From: Phoronis australis | Taxonomy: Eukaryota > Phoronida > Phoronidae | Length of the DNA stretch: 64,000 bases | Direction of reading: 5' to 3' | Assembly (NCBI GenBank): GCA_002633005.1 | Contig: NMRA01000612.1 | Coordinates: 66,733 to 130,732, forward strand | Position numbers and translations under genes: made by a program | Part shown: positions 45,731 to 58,166 of the stretch, one piece after another | Numbering within the stretch: the first letter of the stretch is position 1 | Layout: every line of letters begins with the position of its first letter | The notes under the pieces: model-generated | The model's database searches: none | Told to the model about the DNA's origin: nothing | What the model saw: only the letters and a program-made list of their open reading frames with translations

Positions 45731-46362
45731 GTTAGTTTGTAATATGGTTGAGTGGCACTGCTCTCCTATCTATTTCAGTTAAGGAAAGTGACGTTTTGAA
45801 TTTGACCACTTTCCATTATAAAGTTTACTGAGAGAATACATTTCTTATCGATATTGATCAGCCTGGTTCGAGCCAACTGCGTGTGGTATAGGCGAATTCG
45901 TTTAGTTTGTGATGACTGCAGTCCACAGGCTTGAGCGTTGTTTTTGATTACTAAGAAGAGCTTCACAGTGTTCCAAAATAGTTTGGTATTCTGCATAAAT
46001 TTTTTTCCATAGGCTTCTAAGTTCGCGTTCTTGCCACCAGCCCATGAGCCTATAGACGGGAACACAATTAGAAATTTCTACGACTTAAAGGGGTTTTACT
46101 TGAACAGTGTGAGCTAAGCGACTTCAGCTCTTTTGATGTCCCTCAGCCTTTAAAGCAACGATAGTTACTGATCTTACATGGGCGGCGCAGCACTGAAAAA
46201 GTGGGGGGCTAAAGCCCCCTCAGCCTCCCTGTGGCGCACCGCCTATAGACCATGTGCGGCGTAGCACTAAAAAAGTGGGGGCTATAGCCTCCCCAGCCCC
46301 CTGTAGTGCGCCGCCCTTGTGTTAGTAGCCAACTACCCTAACTTAGCGTTTTGCCCTTTCAG
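45731..46362 (+). other. Intron of fibrinogen-related gene
   Basis: Contains the double foldback at 46178-46316; otherwise nothing recognised. Acceptor TTGCCCTTTCAG. Confidence 0.6.
46178..46316. mobile_element. Two tandem foldback units with GGGCGGCG ends
   Basis: Each unit, about 70 bp, reads GCGGCG.AGCACT.AAAAAGTGGGGG.CTA.AGCC..C.CAGCC..CCTGT.G.GCGC and is itself partly palindromic. The outer ends (GGGCGGCGCAGCACT and AGTGCGCCGCCC) are inverted repeats. A MITE pair or a nested insertion. Confidence 0.7.
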
Positions 46363-47372
46363 ACTGCGCTGACCTCCGTTTGGCTGGGCAAAAAACCGAT
46401 AGCGTGTACAATATCACACTTGAGCATGCGTTGTCACCGATCAGTGTTTGGTGTGACATGTCGACAGGTCACGGAGGATCATCGGGACACTGATTCAACG
46501 GCGACAGGACGGTTCAGCTTACTTCTGTCGCGACTGGGGAGACTGCAAGAAGGGATTTGGCATGGCAGAAGGCGAATATTGGCTCGGAAATGATAATATC
46601 GTCCATCTTACAAACCAGAAAAAATATTTGCTTAGAATAGATTTGTGGATTTTGACGGCAACCACTTTGCAGCGGAATACGACAATTCCTATATCGAAAA
46701 TGAACTCCATAAGTACAAGTTACACGTTGGATCGTACAACGGTACGGCTGGTGATGCCATGACGTATCACAGCAACAGAGTATTTTCCACAAAAGATCGC
46801 GATGCTACAAGGGTGTGCTCTTACTTATACAAGGGAGGGTTTTGGTACTACGGCTGTGCCTACGCAAATCTGAATGGCATCTATAATCACGACAGCAGAT
46901 ACGTTGAAACTGACGCCGTGCACTGGTACAAACTAAACAACAAATTCAAAGCGCTCAAGAAAGTTGAGATGAAAGTGAGACCAATGATGTTTCACAAAAG
47001 ATAAAATGTCATGATCGTTGCAATTTTTTTGGCTATGTCATCTGACTCCAAACTGACTTATAATGAACAATTAACGCGATTCTCCCAAGATAACGGTGCT
47101 TGAAGATGTGGGATGTCATATCATATGATGCCATGTCAATCCTGACTCATCTCATTTACAACAAATGAGTATTTACCATTTAAAAAGTTTTCACAGAGTA
47201 AACTTCTGTGTCATTGTCCTTCGGGGTCACTATGTGGTCCACAACCAAAAATTAAAAAAACACACTAAAACATTCTTTATCATACTCTGTTTATTTTGAG
47301 TAAAGTGACATCACGTTGAAAGAGTATCATTTGGAAATACGTTCTGACTAAAAATGTTTTGTGAAGTTTTCA

Positions 47373-47378
47373 AATAAA
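47373..47378 (+). terminator. Possible poly(A) signal of fibrinogen-related gene
   Basis: AATAAA about 370 bases after the stop codon at 47002-47004. Confidence 0.35.
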
Positions 47379-48934
47379 AGAGAATGATAGTATTCAAAAC
47401 AGACAAAACAAATACAAAATGTGCAGGTACGAGGGGTTTAAAAAATAGTCCACATCCTAGATATATTTCATGCTCATCTATGTCCCACTGTTTGTTGGAG
47501 GTCCGCCTCCTCTGGCAAACAATTTCCCCTTTCCACCATCGTCTTGTTTTCTTCTTACTGAAGAAAAGCCAGTCTTCAGATACGCTCAGTGGGCGTATAT
47601 AGGCCTAAGAAAGAAAGTTCTCAGATACGACCAATGCATTTATTTGTGGACAAATGAGCGTTGTTAGATAATAAATTTCCCCGGGTTTCTTAAGAAATGA
47701 ATATAACAAAACCGTTACTAAGATATTTCCGCTACCTGTGCGAACAATCATAATCAAACAGATGTGATTGTTGTGCTTCAGATACAGAATTGATAAACCC
47801 GAGTGTAAGCTTCGGAGCACTAAACCGTGACTAAATAGTATCTAGGTGTTGCTCCATTCATGCCGTCAGCATCGCAACAACTTACTGCACAAGCCCATTA
47901 CATAAATAAACAAAAAGCTGCAAGGCGCAATAACGTCACATTAAAGACCGGCAAAAACGCTATTTTCTGCATAGAACTGCTATCCGTGGTCATATTGCAA
48001 TGTAACAAGTATGTCTTACGAAGTGAGGTTCTGGGTTTAAGTCTCAGAGACCACACTTCTGGTGAAAGATACCGCACGAGAACATCAGACAAAAGTAGGA
48101 CATAACACATCACATATTTTTTACATATACCTTACTTGAACAATTAGGTAGACTGATTAATAACTGAAACACTTTTAGTTTGAAGAAGTGTTGACTTAAT
48201 TCTTACACTCTGACATTAATTGCGACAAGTGACCATGTCATTTTTAGTAAAATTTTGCAAAAAAGGAAAAACATTAACAGAAAAACAACCGTTCAACGCT
48301 GTTACAGTATTCTAAAATTTTATTTTGTTTTATTCAACTTTAGAGTTTCCTGAAAATCCAATATTTTTGAATGCCTCAATGCAAAAGTATAACATTTTGA
48401 AAACAATTCCCAACACCGTTTTGGAGAACATTGCACAAAGTATAGTATCTGAACGTTGCAAATGAATACGATAAGGCATTACAAAGAGGATGGCCTGTGG
48501 AAGAGTGAAACATGCCAGTGGGGTTTGGATGTCAAGCACACCACACAGCGGAGGTATCTCCAACAACACTAATGTAAATAATTGGCAAAAATCCCCGTCC
48601 AATTAACTTTTATAGCACAAAACACTTGGTAAATTCTAGAGGCTAGAAGGCACAACCTTCTGAAATAGCGTCTATAGGTCTCCCTCCCACAAAATGGGCA
48701 CGACGGAGTCGCTGCGATGCAATACCTGTGATATGGGTACCAAATGACGAAAAACCCTGCCCGAGACAATAAAACTTTTGCTGACCCACAACGCCACTTT
48801 GTTTGTTTATTAAATTTGTATTGTTGTTCGTACGAATGTGTTGGTTTGAGCTCTTCCGGTTCCGTCTCGTATTGTCTTCGTCTACGTTAAACTTACTACT
48901 CATTGTTTAGTTTATCTGGCGTGGTGGCATCGAA
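47379..48934. other. Intergenic region
   Basis: No gene recognised. The right-hand part may be the 5' end or LTR of the retroelement that follows; no repeat partner is available because the 3' end of that element is missing. Confidence 0.45.
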
Positions 48935-51900
48935 ATGGCTACAACCCGAGCTCCGAAACAGTGGCCGCTCACTAAAAATGAGACTATAACCTCATTTGAT
49001 GGCAGGAGGCAGAAACTGTACATCCTCTCATTAGACCCTCACTTGGCGCCACTTGTCTACGGCGTTAGTTGGCTCAAGAAAACCGCCGCTACTCCACTAC
49101 GTGGTCTAACCGACGACCCCTAAGACACCCTAGAACCGCAGCGGGGTTCTGCTCACATGAAATTCAGTGGCTCATTTAGAACTGACGCGTGCACAAATTG
49201 CTAATTTTTGTCCAGTCATATCCCGTAATTCTATCGTGAAGTCCTCCACCTCCGTCCAGGACATTTGGCCGAAAATCCGCCAACATTTTGGCTTCGCTTC
49301 CACAGGAGCGGACTTCTTGGACGTGGGACTCATATTAGTAGATCCCAATGAACGTCCTGAAGACCTATTCCAGTGCCTCACTGCTTTTTTCGACGAAATT
49401 ACTTATCGTTGGGTGTTGCATAACGCATCATGGCGAAGCGGTCGACATCAACGAAGACATGACTCCTTTCCTCGAAAATACTATTGTGTTTTTATGGTTA
49501 CAGCTGGTCAACCCAGGTCTACCCCAACTTTATCACGCAGAGTTGCACAGCAAGTCCCTCGCCTCCATCAAGACTGAAATTTCTAAGGCTATGAACTCAC
49601 TACTTGATGAGCTTAGGGGCATCGAGGACACTCGTTTCATGCGTATAACCAGCTCTAAGACAAGCCCCTCGCCGCCGTAGAACCCTGTCGTGCGTGTTAT
49701 GCACCACCGCCCGCCGCACTCCCTCAGACCACTTCTTGTCTCGGTGCCCGTTCCTCCCACCTGATGACAAGCACGCCTTTGTCAAAGCACGGCGGTCCAC
49801 CGACGTTAACGACGCCACTGAGGAAGACTCCCCACAAGACACAATATCTTACGACCAGTACTGGCCTGACTCCGCTGTCAGGCTTCGCGTCTACACCGTC
49901 CAGTCTCCTTATTTCGTCACTTTGGTGGTCAAACCCTCGTGCGTTTGACATTGACTGTGGTGCGACAGGAAACATGATTAGCGCATCGTGTGCATGTTCG
50001 TTTGGCGAAAGTTCGTAAAAATTCCCAAACCAACTTCCAGGCTGCCAGCCGATGGTACATCTACTCTACAGGTTGTGGGGGGAACTCGACTAGTCTTCAC
50101 AGGTGACAAGCATCCCTTCGTTTTCGACGGTCTTGTTATCGAATCCCTTGGCGTAGATGTGTTGGCGTATTGGCAGAAACCCCATTTACAACTTACAATG
50201 ACATTTCAGTACGACCTGCTCGCAAGATTATCACGTTGGCTGACGGATCTACATACACCTAAGGCCAACCCGCAAACCAATACCCACGACCCACAGCACG
50301 ACTGTCCCACGTATTACGTGCTCCCCCTCACACGACAGCCATATGGCCTGGTGATTGTCTTGAGTTGGATGCCCTGTCTAATTTCACCGATTCTCAGAAG
50401 ATCTTGTCATCGAACCTCGCTCCGATAGCATTAGCCTCTACGGGTCTTTCTCAGCTATAGCCACAACCGCAAATCTTGTCCCGACTAAGGGCAAGATTCG
50501 TTTGTTCAACAACACCGATGAACCACGATTTTTGCAAAGAGATGAGCAGTTTTGCCAGGTGAACGCCGTGTTCACTCCTTCAGAGGTTCCAGCTGGTTCA
50601 GCCACCCAGTGTACCCCATCAACCCAAACTACCTGAGATCGCCATCGGTTTGTCGCCGTTGTTCCGACAACATTTTGCATGCTGCAGATCAGGACAGGTT
50701 CCACGCCCTGCATCGCGAATTCGCTCACGTATTTGATCCGCAATACCCGGGTACAACGGCGCCGCAGGCCCGTTCGAGGCAGTCGTAAACATGGGTCCTA
50801 CGCAACATCCACAGAGGAAAGGTCGCCTCCCCCAATTCTCTAAGGACAAGTTCCTGAAATTCCAACAAAAATTCAACGAGCTGGAGCTACTAGGAGTATT
50901 CACCCGTCCAGAGGATGTTGGTATTACAGTAGAATATTTTAACCCTTCGTTTCTAGTCACGAAACTCCACGGAGGTTTTCGTTTAGTTACAGCATTTGCA
51001 GACGTCGGCCGGTACCACAAGCCCCAACCATCTTTCATGCCTGACGTAGATTCCGTGCCTCGGAAGATTGCTCAATGGAAGTTCATCATCAAGACTGATC
51101 TTACGAGTGCCTATTATCAAATTCCTTTGTCACGCGATTCCATAAAATATTGTGGAGTATCCACATCTTTCCGAGGTATCCGTGTCTACGCACGTTGCGC
51201 CATGAGTATGCCCGGTGCGGAAACCGCTTTGGAAGAGTTGACATGTCGTGCATTGGGTAAGCGTTTGGACGAAGGAGCCGTCACCAAGGTTGCCGACAAC
51301 CTTTACTGTGGTGGTCAGACTATCACAGAATTAAAAAAGGTGCTGTCTGCATTGTCTACAGCCGACCTCCGTCTATCAGACAGTCATAGCCCCACGACGC
51401 ACAGAAGTCCTCTGCTGGATTTGGGAGATTGGTACTTTACAAGCTAGTTCACATCGGATAGCTGCTCTCTCGTCTTGTCCCAAACCTGGTACTGCTCGTT
51501 AAATGAAATCCTTCACCGAAGCCGTGCATGAAAGCTATGTCGAGAGTCATACCTTACTGTGTTGCATCATACATCGCCCCACTTGACACCACTATATTGG
51601 GGTTCGAATCAAAAGACCGCATTACCTGGACCGATGAGTTACATGTTGCTTTCACCTCGGCCCAAAAGGCATTGCCCACGCATAAAATTATCTCTCCACT
51701 GCGACCGGACGATCGGTTATGGATAGTCACTGACGCTTCCGCCAAACACCCAGACATCGCTGGTACAGTTATATCTCTCTCGTGATGACACACCACGTGT
51801 CTGCGGCTCCTTCAGTGCGAAACTGAAATTACGTGAGGTTAATTGGCTCCCATGGGAAACTGAGGCTCTCGCCATTGCTGCCTCCGTGACACATTTTAGC

Positions 51901-52307
51901 CCCTATCTGATTCAGTCAGCACGTCCTGCTATCATACCTACAGACAGTAAGCCTTTTGTACAAGCTTTCGAGAAACTCTGCAGAGGCGAATTTTCAGTCA
52001 ATCCTCGAGTTCTGTCCACCGTTTCTCACTATCAGTCTATCGTTCGTCATGTATCTGGTGCCACTAACATCGTCTCCGACTTTGTGAGTGGCCAAAGCCC
52101 AGAATGCACCGACGCTTTTGGCCAAGTGTGCCATTTCGTGAACGCTCTGGAAGATTGTGTGGTGTTCTGTGCGACTGCTGCCGAGGTCCTTCAGGGAAAA
52201 CACAAACTCCCCTTCACCATGAGATCATCGTGGTTATCCATTCAGTCCGAGTCTCCTGAGTTACGGCGAGTACACTCTCATCTCACCAAGGGACGCGGCC
52301 CTCAAAG
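48935..52307 (+). mobile_element. Decayed LTR-type retrotransposon (gag-pol), truncated at an N
   Basis: Broken frames read in order: a gag-like segment (from 48935), a Cys/His knuckle (CVLC ... DHFLSRC, about 49690-49755), an aspartic-protease-like DCGATGNMI motif in which the usual DSG has become DCG (about 49955), reverse transcriptase (50791-51447; [24 protein letters not shown]) and RNase H-like segments (51528-52307; WIVTDASAKHPD, IIPTDSKPFVQAFEKL, HVSGATNIVSDF). The catalytic box reads VADN where Y-x-D-D is usual, so the enzyme is dead. At least four frame changes are needed. No integrase or 3' LTR: sequence changes at the ambiguous base 52308. Ty3/gypsy-like by overall look; class not certain. 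Confidence 0.8.
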
Positions 52308-52847
52308 NCATGTACAAAAAAAAAAATAATTGCAGGCGGCCTGATACACGTTGTATCAGACGTGCGCAGGCCTCGCATGTGTGCCCATTGCACTGATCAC
52401 CTGGAAATATTTTTATGCTTTATTAATATATTACATGTACATGTACACTGTATGATATTGCGCAAGACAACTTTACTATACATCAGTTACAAACGTGTGG
52501 GGTGTAATAGAATGACACGGCATAACAGATGAGGTAAAAACGTTGCACGTCAATTCGCCTGAATATCAGGGTTGCGGCACCGCAGTATTTCCCCTAATCA
52601 AATCAAAACATATCTTAGAATAAAGACGCTAGTTACCTAAAGAAATCAGTTATAGAACTGCTCTTTCAGCGGTGAATCCAACTAAAATGCTTGGCTACTT
52701 CAGAAGTGTCGACGAAGGCGCGCGCACAATAAATCCCCGCGCGTTTTGCCGATGAGCCACAAAGACTCAGCAATTCACAATGCAAAAAACTATATTTTCA
52801 GAGTGAACCCCCCCTCTCAATTTTTTCCAAGTTGGTTTACTTGGGGT
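52308..52847. other. Spacer after a sequence join
   Basis: Starts with N at 52308 and a run of A. Nothing recognised apart from a small ACATGTAC repeat near 52432-52447. Confidence 0.5.
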
Positions 52848-52894
52848 TTACACACACTGGCTTTGCCGTTTTTGTTTTGCTGGAGACGCTTTTT

Positions 52895-52975
52895 TTAAAT
52901 TTTTGGGTCCTGGCTCGAGGGGGGGGGGTTTAAACCCCCTGAACCCCCCCGTAGATCCGCCACTGGCACCATATG
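52895..52975 (-). mobile_element. DNA-transposon terminus inserted in LINE
   Basis: Reading the minus strand: CAGTGGCGGATCTAC, then runs of G, TTCAGGGGGTTTAAAC and runs of C. The TAGATCCGCCACTG end matches the end type of the MITE at 7355-7426. It interrupts the reverse transcriptase reading of the LINE at ...ILTYGA. Only one end was identified. Confidence 0.65.
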
Positions 52976-54400
52976 TTAATATGGGTATTATCATAGAGTC
53001 AAAGAGTTTAAAATGCACTCCATGGGAAATACAGTTAAGTTTTAACAGAGTGGCTTTAATAACGTTCATTTTCATTGCTTTTCGAGCTTGGCTTGCAAGT
53101 ACTCTTCCACACTCTGTCCATTTAAGTCTGCAGGAGAACGTGACTCCTAGGTACTTGTAGTACAATGTGGTGTCTACTTTCTTATCGCCCAAAACCCACC
53201 TTTCATTACTTGAAAGTATGCCCCCTCGCTTAAATACCACAACATTCGTTTTCGCCAAATTAACTTGCAAGTTGCAGTCTCAAAAAACTTTTCGAGGACA
53301 TTGAGCTTCATCTGTAGCAACAGAGCATTCCCGCTCCACATGACTGGAGCAAGTCTACCATGCCTTTAACACCGTCATTTATGTCAATATCAACACAGCT
53401 CACAATTTATCGACACTTATCTTTTCCTTCCTGGCTTTGTAATTTTTTCTAAAAATACACCTGCTTTCTCATTATGCCATCTATATCTTAGTCGTTTTTG
53501 CAATGCTATATAAGGTTCACCAGTAACTTTTTGACATAATTTTGCAGGGGTACTGAGGGTACAAATTAAATGAAAATGCAACGACAAATCACATTGCAAT
53601 ACTTTAAAATCTTGAATGCGCTCGAACAACGATGTCTCGGCAAGAACATAATCAATGGTGCTACAACCTCTCGTCGAAACAAAAGTAAAATTGCAATCAG
53701 GATCAGATTTCGATCTACCATTAACAATGTGGATACCATGACCCATACACAAATCAATTAATTTTTTACCAAAATTATTAGTTTTGGCATCTTGGTTTTT
53801 CCTTGGTTTGGCGAAATCATCCTCTACATAGACACAGCTATGTTCTATAACAGGGACATATTTTCTACTGTCATCAGCAATAAAGTCATTGACAGTGCCA
53901 GTACGGGCATTGGAATCACCTGCAAGAATTAATCTGGCTTGGTTTAGTTTACCTGAAACATTAAAATCTATGATCTCACCATATAATTGCTCCACGTCAC
54001 TTTCTTGGCTATAATCAGAACCCTCTGGAGGCAGGTACACAAAACCTATAATGACATGAGGCTTTTCGCTATGGGGGTACATTTTTTATGTGTAATTATA
54101 CACGGTCTTTTAAATCATGATTCATGTGCGTTACATTCTGTGCCAAATTATTTTTTACTAACACAGTGATGCCTCCTGATAATTTCCCTCCAGGGGGGCG
54201 AATCGCAGAGTGGACAGTATAGTTGTCGAAAAACGTGTCAAATTCTGTTGGCGATTTTTGGAATGATTCAATAAAACCAATTATATCACGACTCAACAAT
54301 TTCATATATTTCATGAGAAGATGACTTCATTTTGAAGCCCAGTCATTCTATATTCCAGGATCCTATATTCAAATGGATGCTCTGTTCATCAAATTGCTAT
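52970..54400 (-). mobile_element. Decayed LINE retrotransposon (endonuclease and RT tail)
   Basis: Minus strand. Near 54390 the reading INIGSWNIE resembles the start of an apurinic-type endonuclease. 54314-54096 and, after a frame change, 54082-53417 carry endonuclease motifs (GFVYLPPEGSDY, ILAGDSNARTG, GHGIHIVNGRSKSD, STRGCSTIDYVLAE). 53270-52970 carries the end of reverse transcriptase (NLAKTNVVVFKRGG, YKYLGVTFSCRLKW, PILTYGA). The catalytic core between them is deleted. A CR1/Jockey-type element, dead. Confidence 0.85.
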
Positions 54401-54942
54401 TCTGCATCAGGGTCTGCTTCATCATTGATACCTATGTCAGCTGACCTTCGAAAATCTGTTCTTCGTTTGACCATGTCTTGTTCAATAGGTGATAACAAGG
54501 TATTCAAAATATTTTGAAGGACAACAATGACATTAGTAATTCACATATACAAAGACCTGACCAGTAGGACCATAATAAAATAGAAATAAAATATCTGCAT
54601 AGAAAGTGACAACAATTAATAACTGGGAAACGATTAACAACAACAATAACAATGTACAACTCAAACGCCAGTAAACGCAACTTGGCTCCTTTCCCACTCT
54701 AGTAACGTAACTTCGTCTCCATTAACACCATATCCTTGAACGGAGCTCTCGGTCTGTATAATTCTCCCATCTTGGCTCGCCGCTTGGCCTTCCAAACTCT
54801 CCGCCAGTGCTTTTTGTTAGCGACCTCTTCCTTCTTGTATGGTGTGGCAAGCACCGACAGAGTTAATTAAAAAATTTAAAACTAAAACATCATTGTTCAA
54901 CAGTAGGTGTGGCCGACACCTAAATATTAAACAAAAAACAAT
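54400..54942. other. Spacer
   Basis: AT-rich; probably more of the LINE 5' part at its left edge. Nothing else recognised. Confidence 0.4.
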
Positions 54943-55434
54943 CTATGATAAATATCGTCGATCCGTGGATACTGGAGCACAAAACCAGCGCTGGTTCAAT
55001 GTTACGAAAGCACGTCCCTGGGTCTCAAACTGCAGAATTTCATCTCGCGCTATGTCGTTTGAAAATGTCAGAGGTTGCTCGACGTTTAGAGCTTGACGTG
55101 GCTCTTCCGCCGCTAATCTTTCCAGTCGATACTTGTTTATCACCTCTACAGGTTTACTGATGGTGTGCCCTGTCCGTGCCTCATGTCGCCTACCATCCCT
55201 ACGCGTAGCAAATTTTCTGTTGCAGGCCCTACACTGCACGAGGGTAATCGACTTAGCACACGGTCTTTCATGACGCTTGAGCAGGTAGAATTTTGAGAAG
55301 GTCTCGTCGCATGAATTGCATGAAAAACGCGTCTCTGCCTTTCTGTCCCAAGGATAGAATGTGTCGTCCTGTCGCAGAGTAGCGTCTTTCTCCAAACTTA
55401 TTAACTCCACCCGAGACACGTCATACGTGTACAC
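54943..55434 (-). CDS. C2H2-type zinc-finger segment, copy 1
   Basis: Open for 163 codons on the minus strand, with no ATG at its start (the first codon taken is GTG), so it is probably an internal or terminal exon. It carries CNSCDETFSKFYLLKRHERPC (C-x2-C-x12-H-x3-C) and CRACNRKFATRRDGRRH ... H (C-x2-C-x12-H-x5-H), followed by a charged tail ending RRYLS and stop. Not recognised as a known family. A diverged copy lies at 58160-58533. On its upstream (higher-coordinate) side is an array of repeated units. Confidence 0.55.
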   Translation of the reverse strand: MYTYDVSRVELISLEKDATLRQDDTFYPWDRKAETRFSCNSCDETFSKFYLLKRHERPCAKSITLVQCRACNRKFATRRDGRRHEARTGHTISKPVEVINKYRLERLAAEEPRQALNVEQPLTFSNDIARDEILQFETQGRAFVTLNQRWFCAPVSTDRRYLS

Positions 55435-55975
55435 GTTATTGTTGATAACAAGCTTAGGCTACAGCTGAATACTTAAACAAAGTCCGATTGAGTACTCTTG
55501 TTACTTGTCAATGATGCTGGATGAGTAAATTCGTAGGAAACTGTCATTCACCGTTGAATGGAAAAACGGCATACATTGCTGTAGAGATAGCGTTGAATTC
55601 TTAGCTCAAGCACATTGTGCCGTGTCAAACTTACCTGTAGTTGCACGGAAAGAGGTTTGAAAACAGGATTTTACGCCGATGCAACTTTATTTCATCACGA
55701 CATAGTAAACTACTTTAAAAACTCATCGACAAAGACTGTAAGCGAACATTGCAGAAAACGTAAATTACAAAAATCCGTAATTAGATACACAAATACCAAT
55801 AAACTAGCGGAATATGAACATTGCGAACATTATACTTAAGATCGTATATGCCCTATTCCGACACACTTACAAAATATTCAGACTGGAGAACGAAACGTCT
55901 CACCCGTCGCTTAACCACGAAAACTCTGGTACAAATGCAATGTCAAATAAGCCCGCCACGAGACGCTCGAAGCTT
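55435..55975 (-). other. Segment linking zinc-finger exon to repeat array, copy 1
   Basis: Homologous to 58445-59004. On the minus strand it includes GCAACTACAG|GTAAGTTTGACACGG, a donor-like site at the same place as the GTATGTTTG sites in the array. Confidence 0.5.
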
Positions 55976-55977
55976 AA

Positions 55978-57300
55978 TGGTGGACAGTGGAGCGGTTTAA
56001 AAACGATGTGAACTACACAAACTTAACAAAACAACTGTTAACCATGGATCTGCAGTGACAATACACTTTTCCCGTTGAGAGATCGCAATTTGTTGTCGCA
56101 CGCTTCAAGAATAGTTGTCTTCTTGAATTGTCGTGTAAAGAACGGAATTTTGAATCAAATAATGTATTAGTGACATGTGAATTTATGACGCAACCCTGTA
56201 TAGATAAGTAAATTCGTGTGAAACAGTCCGCCATAATTGAACGGTGACGGACACTGCCGTGGAGATAGCGTCCAGCTGTTAGCTTAAAAGTACATTGTAC
56301 TGCCGAACATACAGTACCTTTTTCCCTCAAAGAGATCGCAATTTGTTGGTGATATATCTCTTTGCACGCTTCAAGAATAATGGTCTGCTTGAATAACCCT
56401 CCTCCTTAACATCACGGTTTATGTCCTCGACCTTCTTTCCCTTGTTGGAAAGTGCAGCATTTTGAATTAAATGATGTATCAGTGACATCATTCAATTTGG
56501 TGGCATAGCCCTGGGGGACGCAATTTAAATGACGTCAGACGAGTAAATTCGTAGGAAACAGTTATCCACATTGAATAAAAGGCTACAAACATTGGCGTGG
56601 AGATATCGTGGACTTCTTAGCTTGAGCACATTTTGCTGTCAAACATACCGTTTTACCACTAAGATGTCGCAATTTGTTGGTGACATACATGTATCTCTTT
56701 GCAAGCCTCAAGAACGATGGGGATAGGGTCGAGTTGTTAGCTTAAGTACATTGTGCTTTCAGCATACCTTCTTCCGCAAAGAGACCGCAATTTGTTCGTC
56801 ATTCATCCCTTTGCATGTTTCAATGATGATGGTCTTCATGAATTGTCCTCCTCCTCAACATCACCGTCCACGTCACCGGCCCTCTTTCGTCGTGGAAAGC
56901 ATAGCATTTTGAATTATATGATGTATTAGTGACATCATGTTATTGTATGACGCAACTCTGTAGAGATGACAGAGTAAATTCGTGGAAAACAGTCGACCGT
57001 CTTTGAATAAAAGGTGGCGCACACTGCCGTGGATATACCGTCGATATACTAACTTAACTACATTGTGCTGCCAAATATACCTTTGTCCCAAAAAGAAATC
57101 GCAGTTTGTTGGTGATGTCTCTTTGCACGCTTCAAGAATGATGCTAGTCTTGAAGTACCCTACTCCTCAACATCAACGTTTTCGTCTACTCTGCCCTTTT
57201 CTCGTGGAAAGCACGGAATTTTGATACAAATGATGTATTAGTGACATGTTGCGATTTGATGACTGTTACGGCCCTGTCAGCCAAAGTCCGTAAACTTCAT
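55978..57300 (-). repeat. Tandem array of about 300-400 bp units, block 1
   Basis: Units are marked on the + strand by a GAGTAAATTCGTAGGAAACAGTC-type block at about 56209, 56540 and 56974, followed by CACTGCCGTGGAGATAGCG, CTTAAGTACATTGTGCTG, CATACCTTTTTCC, GAGATCGCAATTTGTTGGTG and AAGCACAGCATTTTGAATTA blocks. On the minus strand a common reading (MMSLIHHLIQNAALS, KRAKRYITNKLRSL) is present in several units with frame damage in others. Confidence 0.8.
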
Positions 57301-58166
57301 GCAAAACGGTTAAAAAAGGTATATTGAAAAAGCTCTCCGTCGGCTGTCCAGCGTCAAACTCAACTCAGATAGCACGAACACCAGGGTTGAGTTGCATAAA
57401 GCTTCAAAAAATATCCGCTGGACAATTTTGATTGTAGCATGACATCAAGTGCATTGCTCAACAATATTACGTGACGCTTAATAATGCGACGTCATTGTTT
57501 CTATACGACGTATAACTTTTATGCAACTTACACACTAAAGGAGCAAAACCAAAAATACAATCACAAGAGCTCGGCAGCTGTCGCGAATTCGCGATGCGTG
57601 TTGCGTCTCGCGTGAAATCGGTTTGAAAGAAAAATATAAAATATGCAATTGTTCTGGGTTCCGTTCCGTTCCAAAAAACTGACTTAAGTTCATTTTTGAC
57701 TTAAGTTTAAGATTTTTCGTAAGTTTTTGACTTTAGACAAATCTTAAGATTTAGATTTATTTGCGTTCCAAGAAACAATCTTAACTGACTTAAGTTTTTG
57801 TCTTAACTTTAAGTCAACTCTCAACTTGTCTTAACTCGATCTTAAGTTTGTCAAAATTGCCGTCTTGCACATCAGATTATATTTGACAGATAATTTTGCT
57901 GCGAAAAGAGCTATGTTGTGGCAGCAAATATATCGTGGTGATATGGTCAAAGAGGCCCGCAGTCACGATGAGTGAGTTTAGTACACTATCCTTGATGCTA
58001 TTTGAAGCCAAGCACCTAGCTTGTCGCTTTGTGTGACCGAGGTGGAAAACTTTGACGATAGAATGTCATTGTATTCGGCCACACCAGCAAATAAGCGAGA
58101 TAGCACGCCTGTCGAAAAGTTCGGCTTTCGTTTATCCATGCCGTCTGCTGTGAAAGCGCTTCTTTG
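57301..58166. other. Spacer between the two modules, with CTTAAG-rich element
   Basis: No gene recognised. The stretch 57655-57860 is dense in GACTTAAGTT/CTTAAG words; see the separate entry. Confidence 0.5.
57655..57860. repeat. CTTAAG-rich self-complementary element
   Basis: GTTCCAAAAAACTGACTTAAG and GTTCCAAGAAACAATCTTAAC head two related halves. TTGACTTAAG, TTTAAGAT, ATCTTAAG and TTAAGTC words occur in both orientations, so the element can fold on itself. Likely a MITE-type insertion. Confidence 0.6.

Larger units (their letters stand above)
45391..47004 (+). pseudogene. Secreted fibrinogen-related protein gene with two frameshifts
   Basis: Exon 1 (45391-45730) starts ATG with a signal peptide (MLPLIFLGIAVVTA), a cysteine-flanked stretch and a predicted coiled coil (VTDLITSLQQMSNGFHQQF ... 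IEVLENTLRQNG), and ends at donor GTTAGT, phase 1. Exon 2 (46363-47004) encodes a fibrinogen C-terminal domain: DCADLRLAG, VWCDMSTG, QRRQDGS, YWLGNDNIVHLT, YKLHVGSYNGTAGD, STKDRDATRVC, then GGFWYYGCAYANLNGIY and TAA. The reading changes frame at about 46472-46486 and 46641-46647. Either the gene is freshly inactivated or the assembly has two one-base errors, since the protein is well preserved on both sides. Such proteins act as secreted lectins in molluscan immunity. Confidence 0.8.

Noticed and set aside
48935-52307. Retroelement as a functional gene
   Set aside because: Several frame changes, a changed catalytic box (VADN) and a missing 3' end show it is dead.
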